In this document: positions 7,310 through 15,729 of the stretch, piece after piece
How positions within the stretch are numbered: position 1 is the stretch's first letter
Layout of the letters: each line of letters begins with the position of its first letter
DNA from: a bacterium
GTDB lineage: Bacteria; UBP14; UBA6098; B30-G16
Length of the DNA stretch: 33,046 nt
Assembly (NCBI GenBank): GCA_030613005.1
Contig: JAUWMV010000005.1
Coordinates: forward strand, 1-33,046
Direction: 5' to 3'
Made by a program: the position numbers and the translations under genes
The notes under the pieces: generated by a model
Told to the model about the DNA's origin: nothing
The model's database searches: none
What the model saw: only the letters and a program-made list of their open reading frames with translations

Positions 7310-7766
7310 TAAAATCATTAAATAATTCCGATAATCAACCTTATTTAGAGAATATAAAAAAATACTAATAATATGAAAGCTATCAAGGTTTATTCTAAAC
7401 TTACCCATTGAATTTGTAAATTTATGTTTTCTAATGTATATGCTATTAATTAACAAGACCGTGATTTGTATTTGCTCTATTCCAATAACTCCTTTTTCCC
7501 TAAGAGATAAAAAGGATAAGCGTTGATGCATATTATTTCTCTTTTATCTTGGGAGAGGATAATTCCGACGAAGTCGAAGTTGCAGGAAAGGATTAAATTA
7601 CAAGATAAAGGATAATTATAATTCAAAATCTATATGAACATTTGAATAACAAGAAAAATAGAAATGCAAACGTAAATTCATCTTGATTTTATTATTGGAT
7701 TAATAGTATATGGTGTGCAAATATTGAGATTATTGCAAATTTGTGACTTAGATTATAAAGAGGTGT
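7310..7766. other. Gene-poor spacer upstream of mntA
   Basis: I see no convincing gene here. The left part (7310-7531) is an open extension of the mntA frame without family resemblance and probably contains the operon promoter, but no clear -35/-10 pair stands out. The right part (7532-7766) is AT-rich except for a small patch near 7560-7590 with a short CGAC-GAA-GTCG hairpin inside a wider inverted repeat. It ends before the convergent-facing 3' end of the beta-barrel gene. Confidence 0.5.
7543..7610. repeat. Spaced inverted repeat with inner hairpin
   Basis: TTTATCTTG at 7543-7551 pairs with CAAGATAAA at 7601-7609, separated by 49 bases. Inside lies the small hairpin CGAC-GAA-GTCG at about 7567-7577. 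The structure sits upstream of the mntA operon and downstream of the envelope genes. It could be a degenerate repeat element or a regulatory structure; nothing links it to a named family. Confidence 0.35.
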
Positions 7767-8591
7767 TTAAAATTCCCATTCAGCGCCCAACGTTGCCCTT
7801 TCTCCTATTGGTCGAATAAGTCGGTTTTCATGGAAAATATAGCCTACATAAATCCTAAAAATTCCACTTTCACCAACGTAGTCTAAGATAATTCTTCCAT
7901 ACATTAAATCATAAAAATCATAATTTGACGCTATCCAAAATGTCGGTTCCAGTTCGATAACAATGGATGTGGCACGTAATCTCAGGAATGTGGTCCTGAC
8001 AATTCCACCGTAAATTGTTTTTAAATTATGTTCATATTGGTCCCAGATTATTTTTTTTATATCCGGGAAAAAACCAAATTTTGCTTCCCAAGTTACAGAA
8101 GGTTTGAAGGTGATTCTGTTATGATGAGAACTGTGTTTCATCACTTTTCTTCTATTTGCAGGTGAAAAGTTTTCCGGGGACATTCTAAACTGTAAAAGAT
8201 TCCAAATTTTTGTTGGCTCGCTGCTGCGATCAATTTCATGGAAACAATCATGAAAAAGTTCGAATGTTAAAAGGTAATCTTTATATTCACCTCTTATGCC
8301 TACGATAAGCGAATAGTGCATATCTCTTGGATCAAAGATAACTTGTTCATCCTGCCGACCCATACCAGTCCAGATTGCAGCACCAGCAATGAAATTAATA
8401 TTTGTATTACTGTTTCCATATCGGATCATGTCGATATTTGCGCCTATATAACTACCTATAAAGTTGCGTATTGATCTTGGAATATACTTGTGAACATATC
8501 CCTTTGAATTCCAGTCTATGGGGAAGGAAAGCTTAGAATCTGCAGTGCAAACAGCAGTTAACATTAAAAGGTAAATCAATGTTCTTTTCAT
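7767..8591 (-). CDS. Predicted outer-membrane beta-barrel protein, unknown function
   Basis: I chose ATG 8591 because GAGGTGA lies just upstream; a GTG six bases earlier has no ribosome site. The 274 residues start with a signal peptide (MKRTLIYLLMLTAVCTA). The mature part is rich in alternating aromatic and polar residues and ends in GAEWEF. A terminal phenylalanine on a beta-strand is typical of proteins inserted by the BAM machinery. I do not recognise the family. It follows the DUF2279-like gene by a few bases, so the two form one operon and may act together at the envelope. Confidence 0.6.
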   Translation of the reverse strand: MKRTLIYLLMLTAVCTADSKLSFPIDWNSKGYVHKYIPRSIRNFIGSYIGANIDMIRYGNSNTNINFIAGAAIWTGMGRQDEQVIFDPRDMHYSLIVGIRGEYKDYLLTFELFHDCFHEIDRSSEPTKIWNLLQFRMSPENFSPANRRKVMKHSSHHNRITFKPSVTWEAKFGFFPDIKKIIWDQYEHNLKTIYGGIVRTTFLRLRATSIVIELEPTFWIASNYDFYDLMYGRIILDYVGESGIFRIYVGYIFHENRLIRPIGERATLGAEWEF

Positions 8592-8598
8592 ATTCACC

Positions 8599-9432
8599 TC
8601 AATTATTAAACCAATAGGTACACGATATGTTAAATGTTGTAAATCGACTTATAGTTCTAAGATACTTGGAAAAACACTTATCTCTATACTTATCTGCTGC
8701 CCAAAGTGAAATATCAAAACCACCTGTTATTCCGAACAAATCTTCTTCAATACCCACACCGTTTGTATCCTTGAGAGAACATGCTCCGCCAATATACAAG
8801 TATCTCTTCGGTCTAACGATAATCTCGACTTTAAGAGCAGAATAACTGTCGAGTCTCGAGTGTGTCTGATGTTTTATATCTGTGCTAACTTGCCACATAC
8901 GCTCAAAGAAAATGCCTGATCGCCTATAATCTCTAAAGCCCACTCTTATATCCATTGGGATTTTTGGGTATTTATATTTTGCATACCAGAATCCAATCCC
9001 AGCCATGTTTGCGAATTGATCCAAAATAGAGAGTCCCCACTTTCCTGTTATTTCGGATGCATCCATAAGTTCGATTGCAGTTAAAATTAGAAATGATAGC
9101 GACATTGCTAAAAATGGTTTGTCTTTCCCAAAGTAAAAGTTAAAAACCCAATAATTAAACTCCGCAAACATAACACCAGAATGGATATGCCATAGCTTGT
9201 CTTCTATATATGGTTCCTGTTCTCTAATATTTTTGAATGGGTTCTTCCCGATTCCATCTTGCCACCATTGAGAGTATGCCCATAATGGACCACCGATGAA
9301 TTCAAGACCCAACCAAGCAACACCCAACAAAGGCGATCCTTGTTCATATGTAATCAAACTGTCTATCTCCTCGCCATTTATTAACAGAGGATATAAACAA
9401 ATAATTACAATTACAATAATTCGTCTGTTCAT
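8599..9432 (-). CDS. DUF2279-like envelope protein
   Basis: The 277-residue protein begins with a hydrophobic signal or anchor (residues 4-19). Its middle part follows the spaced pattern of the DUF2279/YfiM family: DKLWH at about 79, then IELMDA at about 120, then WGLSILDQFANMAG at about 132-145. The C-terminal third is beta-rich and may form part of a membrane barrel. The molecular role of this family is not known to me. The ATG has no ribosome site, but TTGACT and TTTACT lie 16 bases apart upstream, with TTTACT seven bases before the ATG, so the message may be leaderless. It is the first gene of a two-gene operon. Confidence 0.6.
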   Translation of the reverse strand: MNRRIIVIVIICLYPLLINGEEIDSLITYEQGSPLLGVAWLGLEFIGGPLWAYSQWWQDGIGKNPFKNIREQEPYIEDKLWHIHSGVMFAEFNYWVFNFYFGKDKPFLAMSLSFLILTAIELMDASEITGKWGLSILDQFANMAGIGFWYAKYKYPKIPMDIRVGFRDYRRSGIFFERMWQVSTDIKHQTHSRLDSYSALKVEIIVRPKRYLYIGGACSLKDTNGVGIEEDLFGITGGFDISLWAADKYRDKCFSKYLRTISRFTTFNISCTYWFNN

Positions 9433-9438
9433 GGTTGA

Positions 9439-9467
9439 AAGTAAAAGCAGTATTTTAATTCAGTCAA
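9439..9467 (-). promoter_or_regulatory. Candidate promoter giving a leaderless message
   Basis: On the minus strand TTGACT (9462-9467) and TTTACT (about 9440-9445) are separated by 16 bases. Only seven bases then remain to the ATG at 9432, and no ribosome site is present. A transcript from this promoter would begin at or next to the start codon. Confidence 0.45.
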
Positions 9468-9634
9468 GGAATGAAAAGAGCGATTTTAAATTCATCTCTG
9501 AGTGAATTAATTCTAAAAAAAATTGACTAAATTAGGTTTAATAAATTTTAAAACAGAATTTGAAAAAATTACACATCATATTTTCGAATGAATTGTCATG
9601 GTAATTATTAGGTTGAGTTTAATTCACTATCATA

Positions 9635-10273
9635 CTACCGATCTGAGTGTATCAGATAATATGATATACTTTCAAGTTCACCTGCTAAATTAATATTTTT
9701 CATGATATACTCATCTGGATACGGAACCCGAGCTTCAGTGAAATTTAGGATTCCTTCGATGCCAGCATCCAGAATTCTTTGAATAGTCGCCTTTGCGGAA
9801 TCTGTTGGAACTGCAACGATAGCGATCTGAATTTTCTTCTCTCGAACAACTTTCTTCAGCATATCAGAGTGATAAACTGGAATGTTCTTATAGGTTTTAT
9901 CCACTTTTTTCGGGTCCACATCGAAAATTGCGACAACATTAAAACGAGCATTTTTTAAACCCTTGTAACTAGCAAGAGCCCCCCCAAGTTTTCCTAAACC
10001 GAATATTGCGACTTTCCATTCTCTATCCAGACCTAAGATAGTTTCCAGAGTGTTAATAAGTTCAGAGATATTATAGCCCTTGCCCTTTATCCCGAAATTC
10101 CCAAAACAGGAAAGGTCTTTTCGGACTTGCGCTGCAGTAAAATCGTTTCTTTTACCAATCTCAGTGGAGGAGATAAAATCCATCCCCTCCACTAAAGATT
10201 CTCGAAATGTGCGCAAATAGATGGATAATCTTTCAACAGTAAAAAGCGGTATTGTTCTGAGTGTATTTACCAT
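9635..10273 (-). CDS. rex: Redox-sensing transcriptional repressor Rex
   Basis: Rex binds DNA when NADH is low and leaves it when NADH rises. The 212-residue protein has the winged-helix with the hallmark AQVRKDLSCFGNFGIKGKGY at 48-67. It also has a Rossmann fold with FGLGKLGGAL at 91-100 and a C-terminal swapped helix (LAGELESISYYLIH). I chose ATG 10273 because AAGGTG lies six bases upstream; a GTG nine bases earlier overlaps that site. The gene follows malic enzyme after about 30 bases and is presumably co-transcribed with it from the promoter at 11697-11725. That promoter carries a Rex operator, so Rex should repress itself and malic enzyme together. Confidence 0.93.
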   Translation of the reverse strand: MVNTLRTIPLFTVERLSIYLRTFRESLVEGMDFISSTEIGKRNDFTAAQVRKDLSCFGNFGIKGKGYNISELINTLETILGLDREWKVAIFGLGKLGGALASYKGLKNARFNVVAIFDVDPKKVDKTYKNIPVYHSDMLKKVVREKKIQIAIVAVPTDSAKATIQRILDAGIEGILNFTEARVPYPDEYIMKNINLAGELESISYYLIHSDR

Positions 10274-10302
10274 TTTATACACCTTTGAGTATGTTGTTTC
10301 TA

Positions 10303-11664
10303 TTAAACATCCGGTGGTGCAGGTGGAATGAATCCTTCTTTCATAAGCAAATGGACTGTGTCTCTTGCATGACGGATTTTTTTCTCAGCCATATCCATAA
10401 GCTCTTCGCGAGTTCGCACAACTCTTGCTAATCCCTGTTCGATTGCCTTCAGTCCGACAGCAACCGCTTCTCGTGGGAACACTTCCCATTCATCCATTGT
10501 AGGAATAATATAGTCCTCTCTAAGACCCTTATCTTCCGCTACTTTAGCAAGTTCTAATGCAGCTGCGACACACATTTCGTCTGTAATGGTTTTTGCTCGA
10601 ACATCCAATGCACCTCGAAAGATTCCCGGGAAACCGAGTGAGTTATTAACCTGATTGGGAAAGTCGGATCGTCCAGTTGCCATAATTCTTGCTCCTGCTG
10701 CCTTGGCATCCCACGGATAGATCTCAGGCACAGGATTGGCACATGCAAAAACAATCGGGTCTTTTGCCATTGTTTTAATCCACTCAGGTTCAATTATGCC
10801 GGGACCCGGTTTGGATAGTGCAATAAGAACATCTGCATCTTTTATTGCTTCAGTTTTTCCGCCTGTAATGTTTTCAGAATTGGTCATCTGCGCAAGCTCC
10901 CATTTTTCTTTAAATTTTGTAGCAAGAGTTTCTGCATCATGACGTTCAGTGTGTAATATACCCTTTGAGTCGCACATAATGACCTTTGCCGGATCTACAC
11001 CAGTCAGAAATAGAGTGTGAGCAATTCTAACGTTAGATGCGCCTACACCGATCATTGCAACTTTTATATCCGCCAGTTTCTTCCCAACAAATTTCACAGC
11101 ATTAATCAGTCCTGCAACGGTTACAGCTGCGGTTCCCTGTTGATCGTCGTGCCATACAGGGATACGAGCCCTTTTACGTAGTTCCTCTAAAATATAGAAG
11201 CATTTTGGTTGAGATAAATCCTCGAGATTGATGCCACCGAATGAAGGCTGAATTGCCAATACAATCTCAATTATCTTATCCGGATCTTTTTCGTGCAAGC
11301 AAATAGGGAATGCATCTACTCCGCCAAGATATTTAAATAATAATGCTTTACCCTCCATAACAGGCATCGAAGCCTCAGCTCCGATATCACCCAAACCTAA
11401 AACTCTCGTTCCGTCGGAAACTACAGCTACAAAATTACCTTTATTCGTATGTTCGAAAACTGTTAGAGGATCGTCCTTTATTGCAAGGCATGGTTTGGCT
11501 ACACCTGGTGTATACCAGATGGCAAAGTCATCCAGGTTTCTTACACAACATTTTGAAGTAATCTGTATTTTCCCTCGGTAATAAGGATGCAATATCATTG
11601 CATCGCGTCCCGGCTTTTCTGATTTACGAATAAGCTCGTCTCTGTTTAAAATTTCATCACTCAT
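10303..11664 (-). CDS. NAD(P)-dependent malic enzyme
   Basis: The enzyme decarboxylates malate to pyruvate with reduction of NAD(P). The 453 residues show WYTPGVA with the catalytic Tyr51, the metal/substrate segment [20 protein letters not shown] with Lys106, [12 protein letters not shown], and the dinucleotide site [13 protein letters not shown]. It is the short bacterial form, without the phosphotransacetylase-like C-terminal domain of MaeB. AGGAG precedes ATG 11664. The promoter and Rex operator directly upstream and the following rex gene indicate control by the NADH/NAD ratio, which fits a role in redox balance of a fermentative or anaerobic metabolism. Cofactor choice cannot be told by eye. 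Confidence 0.94.
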   Translation of the reverse strand: MSDEILNRDELIRKSEKPGRDAMILHPYYRGKIQITSKCCVRNLDDFAIWYTPGVAKPCLAIKDDPLTVFEHTNKGNFVAVVSDGTRVLGLGDIGAEASMPVMEGKALLFKYLGGVDAFPICLHEKDPDKIIEIVLAIQPSFGGINLEDLSQPKCFYILEELRKRARIPVWHDDQQGTAAVTVAGLINAVKFVGKKLADIKVAMIGVGASNVRIAHTLFLTGVDPAKVIMCDSKGILHTERHDAETLATKFKEKWELAQMTNSENITGGKTEAIKDADVLIALSKPGPGIIEPEWIKTMAKDPIVFACANPVPEIYPWDAKAAGARIMATGRSDFPNQVNNSLGFPGIFRGALDVRAKTITDEMCVAAALELAKVAEDKGLREDYIIPTMDEWEVFPREAVAVGLKAIEQGLARVVRTREELMDMAEKKIRHARDTVHLLMKEGFIPPAPPDV

Positions 11665-11680
11665 TTTAACTCCTGTTTAA

Positions 11681-11698
11681 TTGTGAATTCTATCACAA
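11681..11698. promoter_or_regulatory. Rex operator
   Basis: TTGTGAATTCTATCACAA matches the Rex consensus TTGTGAAnnnnTTCACAA at 13 of 14 fixed positions. It overlaps the downstream edge of the -10 box and the expected start of transcription of the malic enzyme-rex operon, so bound Rex would block initiation. Confidence 0.85.
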
Positions 11699-11725
11699 TC
11701 TATTATTAAATATTTTTCATGTCAA
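11697..11725 (-). promoter_or_regulatory. Promoter of the malic enzyme-rex operon
   Basis: On the minus strand a perfect TTGACA (11720-11725) is followed after 17 bases by TAGATT (11697-11702, four of six matches). Transcription would start near 11690, inside the Rex operator, leaving a leader of about 25 bases with the AGGAG ribosome site. Confidence 0.7.
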
Positions 11726-11940
11726 GGTCTTTAGAAATTACTGAGTAGAATATAAAAGTTTTATTTGATTAAATATGAAATATTACTTAATATTAATCGC
11801 TTAACTGATTGTCTATCATTATAATCTACAGTAAATAGATTTTTTATAACAAACACTAAAAAAATCGTTTGCATATTTTCGGACATTTCAATTAATTCTA
11901 AAGAATTATAGTGGATGGGGAAGATGTAAAGGAAAAGTAT

Positions 11941-12969
11941 ATGCACGAAAAAATTCTTATTGTTGGCGGTGCTGGATATATTGGTTCCCATGTAAATTGC
12001 CTGTTTAAACAAAACGGTTTTGATACAATTACTTACGATAATCTTACTACAGGCCACCGAGAGCTTGTTGAGGGCAAATTTATTTTTGGTGATATACTCG
12101 ATATTCAGAATCTTGATAAAGTTTTCTCTGAGCACAAGTTCGATGTGGTAATTCATCTCGCTGCCAAAAGCTTGATATCCGAGTCGTACGTAAAGCCTAT
12201 TTTATATTACGACAATAATCTTGTAGGAACACTTAATATCCTCAAGATGATGGAAAAGCATAACGTTAAAAAGGTTGTTTTCTCTTCTACGGCATCGGTT
12301 TATGGCACGCCTATGCATCATCCGGTAACCGAATCTGAACCACTTAATCCCGATAGCGTTTATGGCTTTACGAAACAAGTAATTGAGCGTATGATCACTG
12401 ATACAGCTAAAAATAAAGGGCTTTCGTATATTATTCTCCGTTATTTCAATGCCGCTGGGGCTGAACTTAACGGAAAATATGGGGAACTTCACATCCCAGA
12501 GACGCATCTTATCCCATTAGTTTTGGATGTTGCAATGGGTTTGGAATCACATATTGAAATATTTGGCACAGACTATGATACACCTGATGGCACCTGTATC
12601 CGGGATTACATTCATGTTGTTGATGTGGCTGATGCTCATTTTAAGGGTGTCCAATGGCTTCTCGAGCAAGGTGAGTCAGATGAAGGGCATATCTTAAATG
12701 TTGGAAGTGGTCATGGATTTTCTGTTTTAGAAGTTATTGAAACTGCGAGAAAAATAACAGACGAAGAAATTCCGACTGTTGAAGGTCAACGACGTCCCGG
12801 TGATCCACCAAAACTTGTGGCAAGTTCAGAAAAGATTTCCAATCTTTTTGGATGGGAGCCTATACACTCTAGTCTTGAAACAATTCTCGAAACTGCTTGG
12901 AATTGGCATTTAGGTAGAAAATTATCTATATTAGGTAAGACAGAATCAATTAGGCAAGTTATCGGATAA
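11941..12969 (+). CDS. galE: UDP-glucose 4-epimerase
   Basis: This short-chain dehydrogenase-type enzyme interconverts UDP-glucose and UDP-galactose. I take ATG 11941 (AAAGGA about eight bases upstream), giving 342 residues, the family length. It shows the NAD-binding GGAGYIGSH at 9-17, the catalytic region FSSTASVYGTP with Ser/Thr at 115-117, YGFTK with Tyr141 and Lys145, and the sugar-binding YFNAAGA. The DYIHVVDVADAH segment is also typical. It stands alone between the malic enzyme operon and the GH3 gene, both with separate signals. It may supply sugars for surface polysaccharide. Related epimerases acting on other UDP-sugars cannot be excluded. Confidence 0.92.
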   Translation: MHEKILIVGGAGYIGSHVNCLFKQNGFDTITYDNLTTGHRELVEGKFIFGDILDIQNLDKVFSEHKFDVVIHLAAKSLISESYVKPILYYDNNLVGTLNILKMMEKHNVKKVVFSSTASVYGTPMHHPVTESEPLNPDSVYGFTKQVIERMITDTAKNKGLSYIILRYFNAAGAELNGKYGELHIPETHLIPLVLDVAMGLESHIEIFGTDYDTPDGTCIRDYIHVVDVADAHFKGVQWLLEQGESDEGHILNVGSGHGFSVLEVIETARKITDEEIPTVEGQRRPGDPPKLVASSEKISNLFGWEPIHSSLETILETAWNWHLGRKLSILGKTESIRQVIG

Positions 12970-13117
12970 TTGTTAATTTTATTTTCTCTCGATTCAAAAT
13001 TTTTACACTACTGGAAAATACCGAATAGGGAATATCTACCCTAAGATTTCTCTAAAACCGAAGTAATCAGTTATTTTTATTACTTTACATCGAATTGATT
13101 ATTCTTAATTATCTTAT

Positions 13118-13999
13118 ATGCTTTATAACGAAAAAAATGAATTGGTTATTTCGCAGAATTTCCTAAGTAGATGTCCTGCTGGTTCGATTGTTGTGGGATT
13201 CCCGGAAGTATTGCCTTCAAAAAAGTCCCTGCAAATGATAGAAGAATTCAATTTCGCAGGTGTAATAATTTTTTCGCATAATTTCACTTCGATAAAGAAT
13301 CTCCGCGCAGCTATTCGAGTCCTACGAATAGCAAATTCGAAAATCCAAATATTAATAGATCAAGAAGGTGGCGATAAATGCAGAATTAAAGAACCTCCAT
13401 ATTATGTTCCATCTCCGACAGTACTTAGTAAGTGGTCAAATTTTAGGGTTCGTGAAGTTTACAAATTATCTGCGGAAGCTCTTGCAGAACTCGGAATTAC
13501 AATAAATCTTGCACCGATAGCTGGTATTGGAACTGGCAAATATATTAAAAATAGAACTTTCTCATCCGATCCAGAAACAACGGCTGAAAAAGTGGTTGCA
13601 TCTATCGAGGGCATATATGCAGGGGGTCTTATGGCTTGTCCGAAGCATTTTCCGGGGTTAGGGTCGGTCGATGAAGATCCGCATTTGCGTTTACCCGTTT
13701 CCAATATCTCCTCCCATGAGTTCTTTGACCGTCATTTCGTTCCTTTCAAGGCAGCAATCGATGCAGGTGTGGATTTGATAATGACTACTCATCTTCTTGC
13801 TAAAAGCTTGGACAGTAAATATCCTGCTACGTATTCCAAAAAGATTACTGCAATTCTTAGAGATGATCTTAAGTTTAAGGGGAAAATACTCAGTGATGAT
13901 CTAGCATTAATGGCTGGTGCAAATCAATTTTCTCCAGAAGAAAGAATTGAAAAAACTCTGGATTCTGGTCACGATATTGCATTGTTCTGTTCTATCTGA
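13118..13999 (+). CDS. nagZ: GH3 beta-N-acetylhexosaminidase (NagZ-like), short at the C-terminus
   Basis: The family removes N-acetylglucosamine from peptidoglycan fragments. Visible sites are IDQEGG at 80-85, NLAPIAGI, RTFSSDPE with Arg146, KHFPGLGSVDEDPH (Lys176-His177 and the His189 of the Asp-His catalytic pair), and the nucleophile region ILSDDLALMAG (Asp260/261). The protein ends at residue 293 with GHDIALFCSI, which in full NagZ enzymes (about 340) is an inner strand followed by more sequence. So roughly 40-50 residues are missing. The 3' end overlaps the convergent CPBP gene by 31 bases. No ribosome site precedes the ATG. There is no signal peptide, fitting a cytoplasmic enzyme. It may be weakened or inactive. 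Confidence 0.78.
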   Translation: MLYNEKNELVISQNFLSRCPAGSIVVGFPEVLPSKKSLQMIEEFNFAGVIIFSHNFTSIKNLRAAIRVLRIANSKIQILIDQEGGDKCRIKEPPYYVPSPTVLSKWSNFRVREVYKLSAEALAELGITINLAPIAGIGTGKYIKNRTFSSDPETTAEKVVASIEGIYAGGLMACPKHFPGLGSVDEDPHLRLPVSNISSHEFFDRHFVPFKAAIDAGVDLIMTTHLLAKSLDSKYPATYSKKITAILRDDLKFKGKILSDDLALMAGANQFSPEERIEKTLDSGHDIALFCSI

Positions 14000-14865
14000 T
14001 TGCATATAGGCAAAATATCCTCCGGAATTCTCGGCGGGAATTTAACCCACAATATTAGCATAATTGCAGATGCAACGATAAATGCTATTAGACCAACAGA
14101 ACCCCCTACGAGTTCATTTTTGGGTGTCATTATTATCATAACCGCTTGTGCAGAACCGTTCAGCACACCATGAGCAATCGCCGATGCGAAAATGCTTTGA
14201 GATTTTAAGTAAATCCAGACGAAAATTCCACCAACCGAGATGCTGAATATTATATAAACCAATAACCCTAAAATCGGATGATTAGGAAAGTTAAGCCCCA
14301 TAAGGATAAGCGGAGCATACCATAAGCCCCATAAAGCTCCTGAAATTGCTATCGCCCATTTTAAATTGATACCAGACTTCATTATGGATGCAAAAATTGT
14401 TCCTCGCCAGCCATACTCCTCGCCAAGTGCCGCAGGGAAAATTATCACTAAACCAATTGTTATGTTTATTATAAAATGGCCCAATGCAATTATAAGTTGC
14501 GAATTTCCGAGATTGCTTGAAAAATCTAATACGGGTAATTTAGCAAGACCAGGACAGTTTTGTCTAAAAATATACGTCAGTGCAATAGAGGATACGATTA
14601 ACAAAATAGGAATTATCCACGCCCATATATAATTAATTGTCTCCCCAAATTTTAGCAGACCCCAGTTTAAAGGTATCTTGAAAATTAATCTCGCGAAAAT
14701 TGAAGCAATAGTTGGAATAATCATATATAAATAAAGCATCCATAGGAACGATTTTCCAATCATCCCGCCGGTACGAGCTATGATTTGTGCTACGATCAAT
14801 GCTCCGAGAAAGGAGAAGAAGATCGTCCATAAAGCTAATTTGAGATATTTATCCCTAACGGTCAT
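13969..14865 (-). CDS. CPBP-family intramembrane protein with an altered second motif
   Basis: The 298-residue protein has about eight hydrophobic segments and the motifs of CPBP (Abi) intramembrane endopeptidases: EEYGWR at 149-154 (EExxxR) and AHGVLN at 231-236 (HxxxN). The second motif, usually FxxxH or WxLWHxP, reads WGLWYAP, with Tyr183 where the metal-binding or catalytic His normally sits. It is the last gene of a four-gene minus-strand operon and overlaps the DUF89 gene by 11 bases. It could be an inactive relative, or use a different residue. Its substrate is unknown. Confidence 0.82.
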   Translation of the reverse strand: MTVRDKYLKLALWTIFFSFLGALIVAQIIARTGGMIGKSFLWMLYLYMIIPTIASIFARLIFKIPLNWGLLKFGETINYIWAWIIPILLIVSSIALTYIFRQNCPGLAKLPVLDFSSNLGNSQLIIALGHFIINITIGLVIIFPAALGEEYGWRGTIFASIMKSGINLKWAIAISGALWGLWYAPLILMGLNFPNHPILGLLVYIIFSISVGGIFVWIYLKSQSIFASAIAHGVLNGSAQAVMIIMTPKNELVGGSVGLIAFIVASAIMLILWVKFPPRIPEDILPICNQIEQNNAIS

Positions 14866-15724
14866 TTTTACTTTTATATATCAAAGCCATTTCGCCTTGT
14901 GGAATACCTGAATTCAGGGCTACAACGGGACATTTAATTCGTAACAGAAAGAAAATATCACGTCGAGCATTGCTCAGACTTTCATAATTACCCTGACCTT
15001 TTGATAGAACTATATCTGCGGAATTGAAGCTTTCCAAGAAACTTATTGAAACATCATCCAGAATCACTCCAGGTGCGTCCGAACCAGTATCTATAATTGT
15101 TGCCAATTTATCGATTCCCGCGTGAATAGCGTCTTCTCTTGTGGCATCGTTAATAACTGGTGACCCTCGAACGGAATATGTAATCTCAATTTTAGGAAAT
15201 TCCAAAGAAAGGAACTCGATTAAAACTCTATCGAAAACTGTTTCACCTGCGTTATCTCCAATAATAAGAAGCCTCGATTTATTTTTCAATTTCTCTCGAA
15301 GTATCTCGATATTCCATTTTTTAATTTTTCTATGCATAATTTGCTTAATTTCTGCATCCAAATCAAAATCTGTCAATGCACCAAGGTCGATTATATTGCC
15401 TGCACCAGCTACTCTAATTGCAGCATTAAATTTATCCTCTGCACTATTTATTATTTTCTTAAGTTCATGCAAATATGTTAGTGCAAGTTTAGTGTGTTCC
15501 CATTTTATCTGTTTGTATGGATCCGGATTGTTGCTGGCTTCGCGAATCATTGCATATAAGATTTTGGCTACTTTTGGTGGCGAATATGTAAATGGGATTT
15601 CAGGAAGTTTGCGTGCAAATTTATCAACAACTTTCCGGATATCCTCTTCTGACATGGATGTTAGCCTGCCGGACTGAATTATCTGTTTGAAAAAACATGG
15701 AATGCATTCCAAATATGATCGCAT
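14855..15724 (-). CDS. DUF89 (ARMT1-like) metal-dependent phosphatase
   Basis: DUF89 proteins are metal-dependent phosphatases proposed to remove damaged or overflow phosphometabolites. The 289 residues begin with the small-domain motif LECIPCF (CxxC at 7-10). They carry IIGDNAGETVFD at 155-165 with the metal-binding Asp157/Asn158, then IDTGSDAPG, and KGQGNYES at about 239-246, all standard for the family. There is no signal peptide. It starts five bases after the permease gene stops and overlaps the CPBP gene, so it belongs to the operon beginning at 17693. Its substrate cannot be inferred from context. Confidence 0.88.
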   Translation of the reverse strand: MRSYLECIPCFFKQIIQSGRLTSMSEEDIRKVVDKFARKLPEIPFTYSPPKVAKILYAMIREASNNPDPYKQIKWEHTKLALTYLHELKKIINSAEDKFNAAIRVAGAGNIIDLGALTDFDLDAEIKQIMHRKIKKWNIEILREKLKNKSRLLIIGDNAGETVFDRVLIEFLSLEFPKIEITYSVRGSPVINDATREDAIHAGIDKLATIIDTGSDAPGVILDDVSISFLESFNSADIVLSKGQGNYESLSNARRDIFFLLRIKCPVVALNSGIPQGEMALIYKSKNDR

Positions 15725-15729
15725 AACTT

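Noticed and set aside
7310-7531. Upstream extension of the mntA frame
   Set aside because: The added residues have no family resemblance and the nucleotidyltransferase already has a normal length from 7309.
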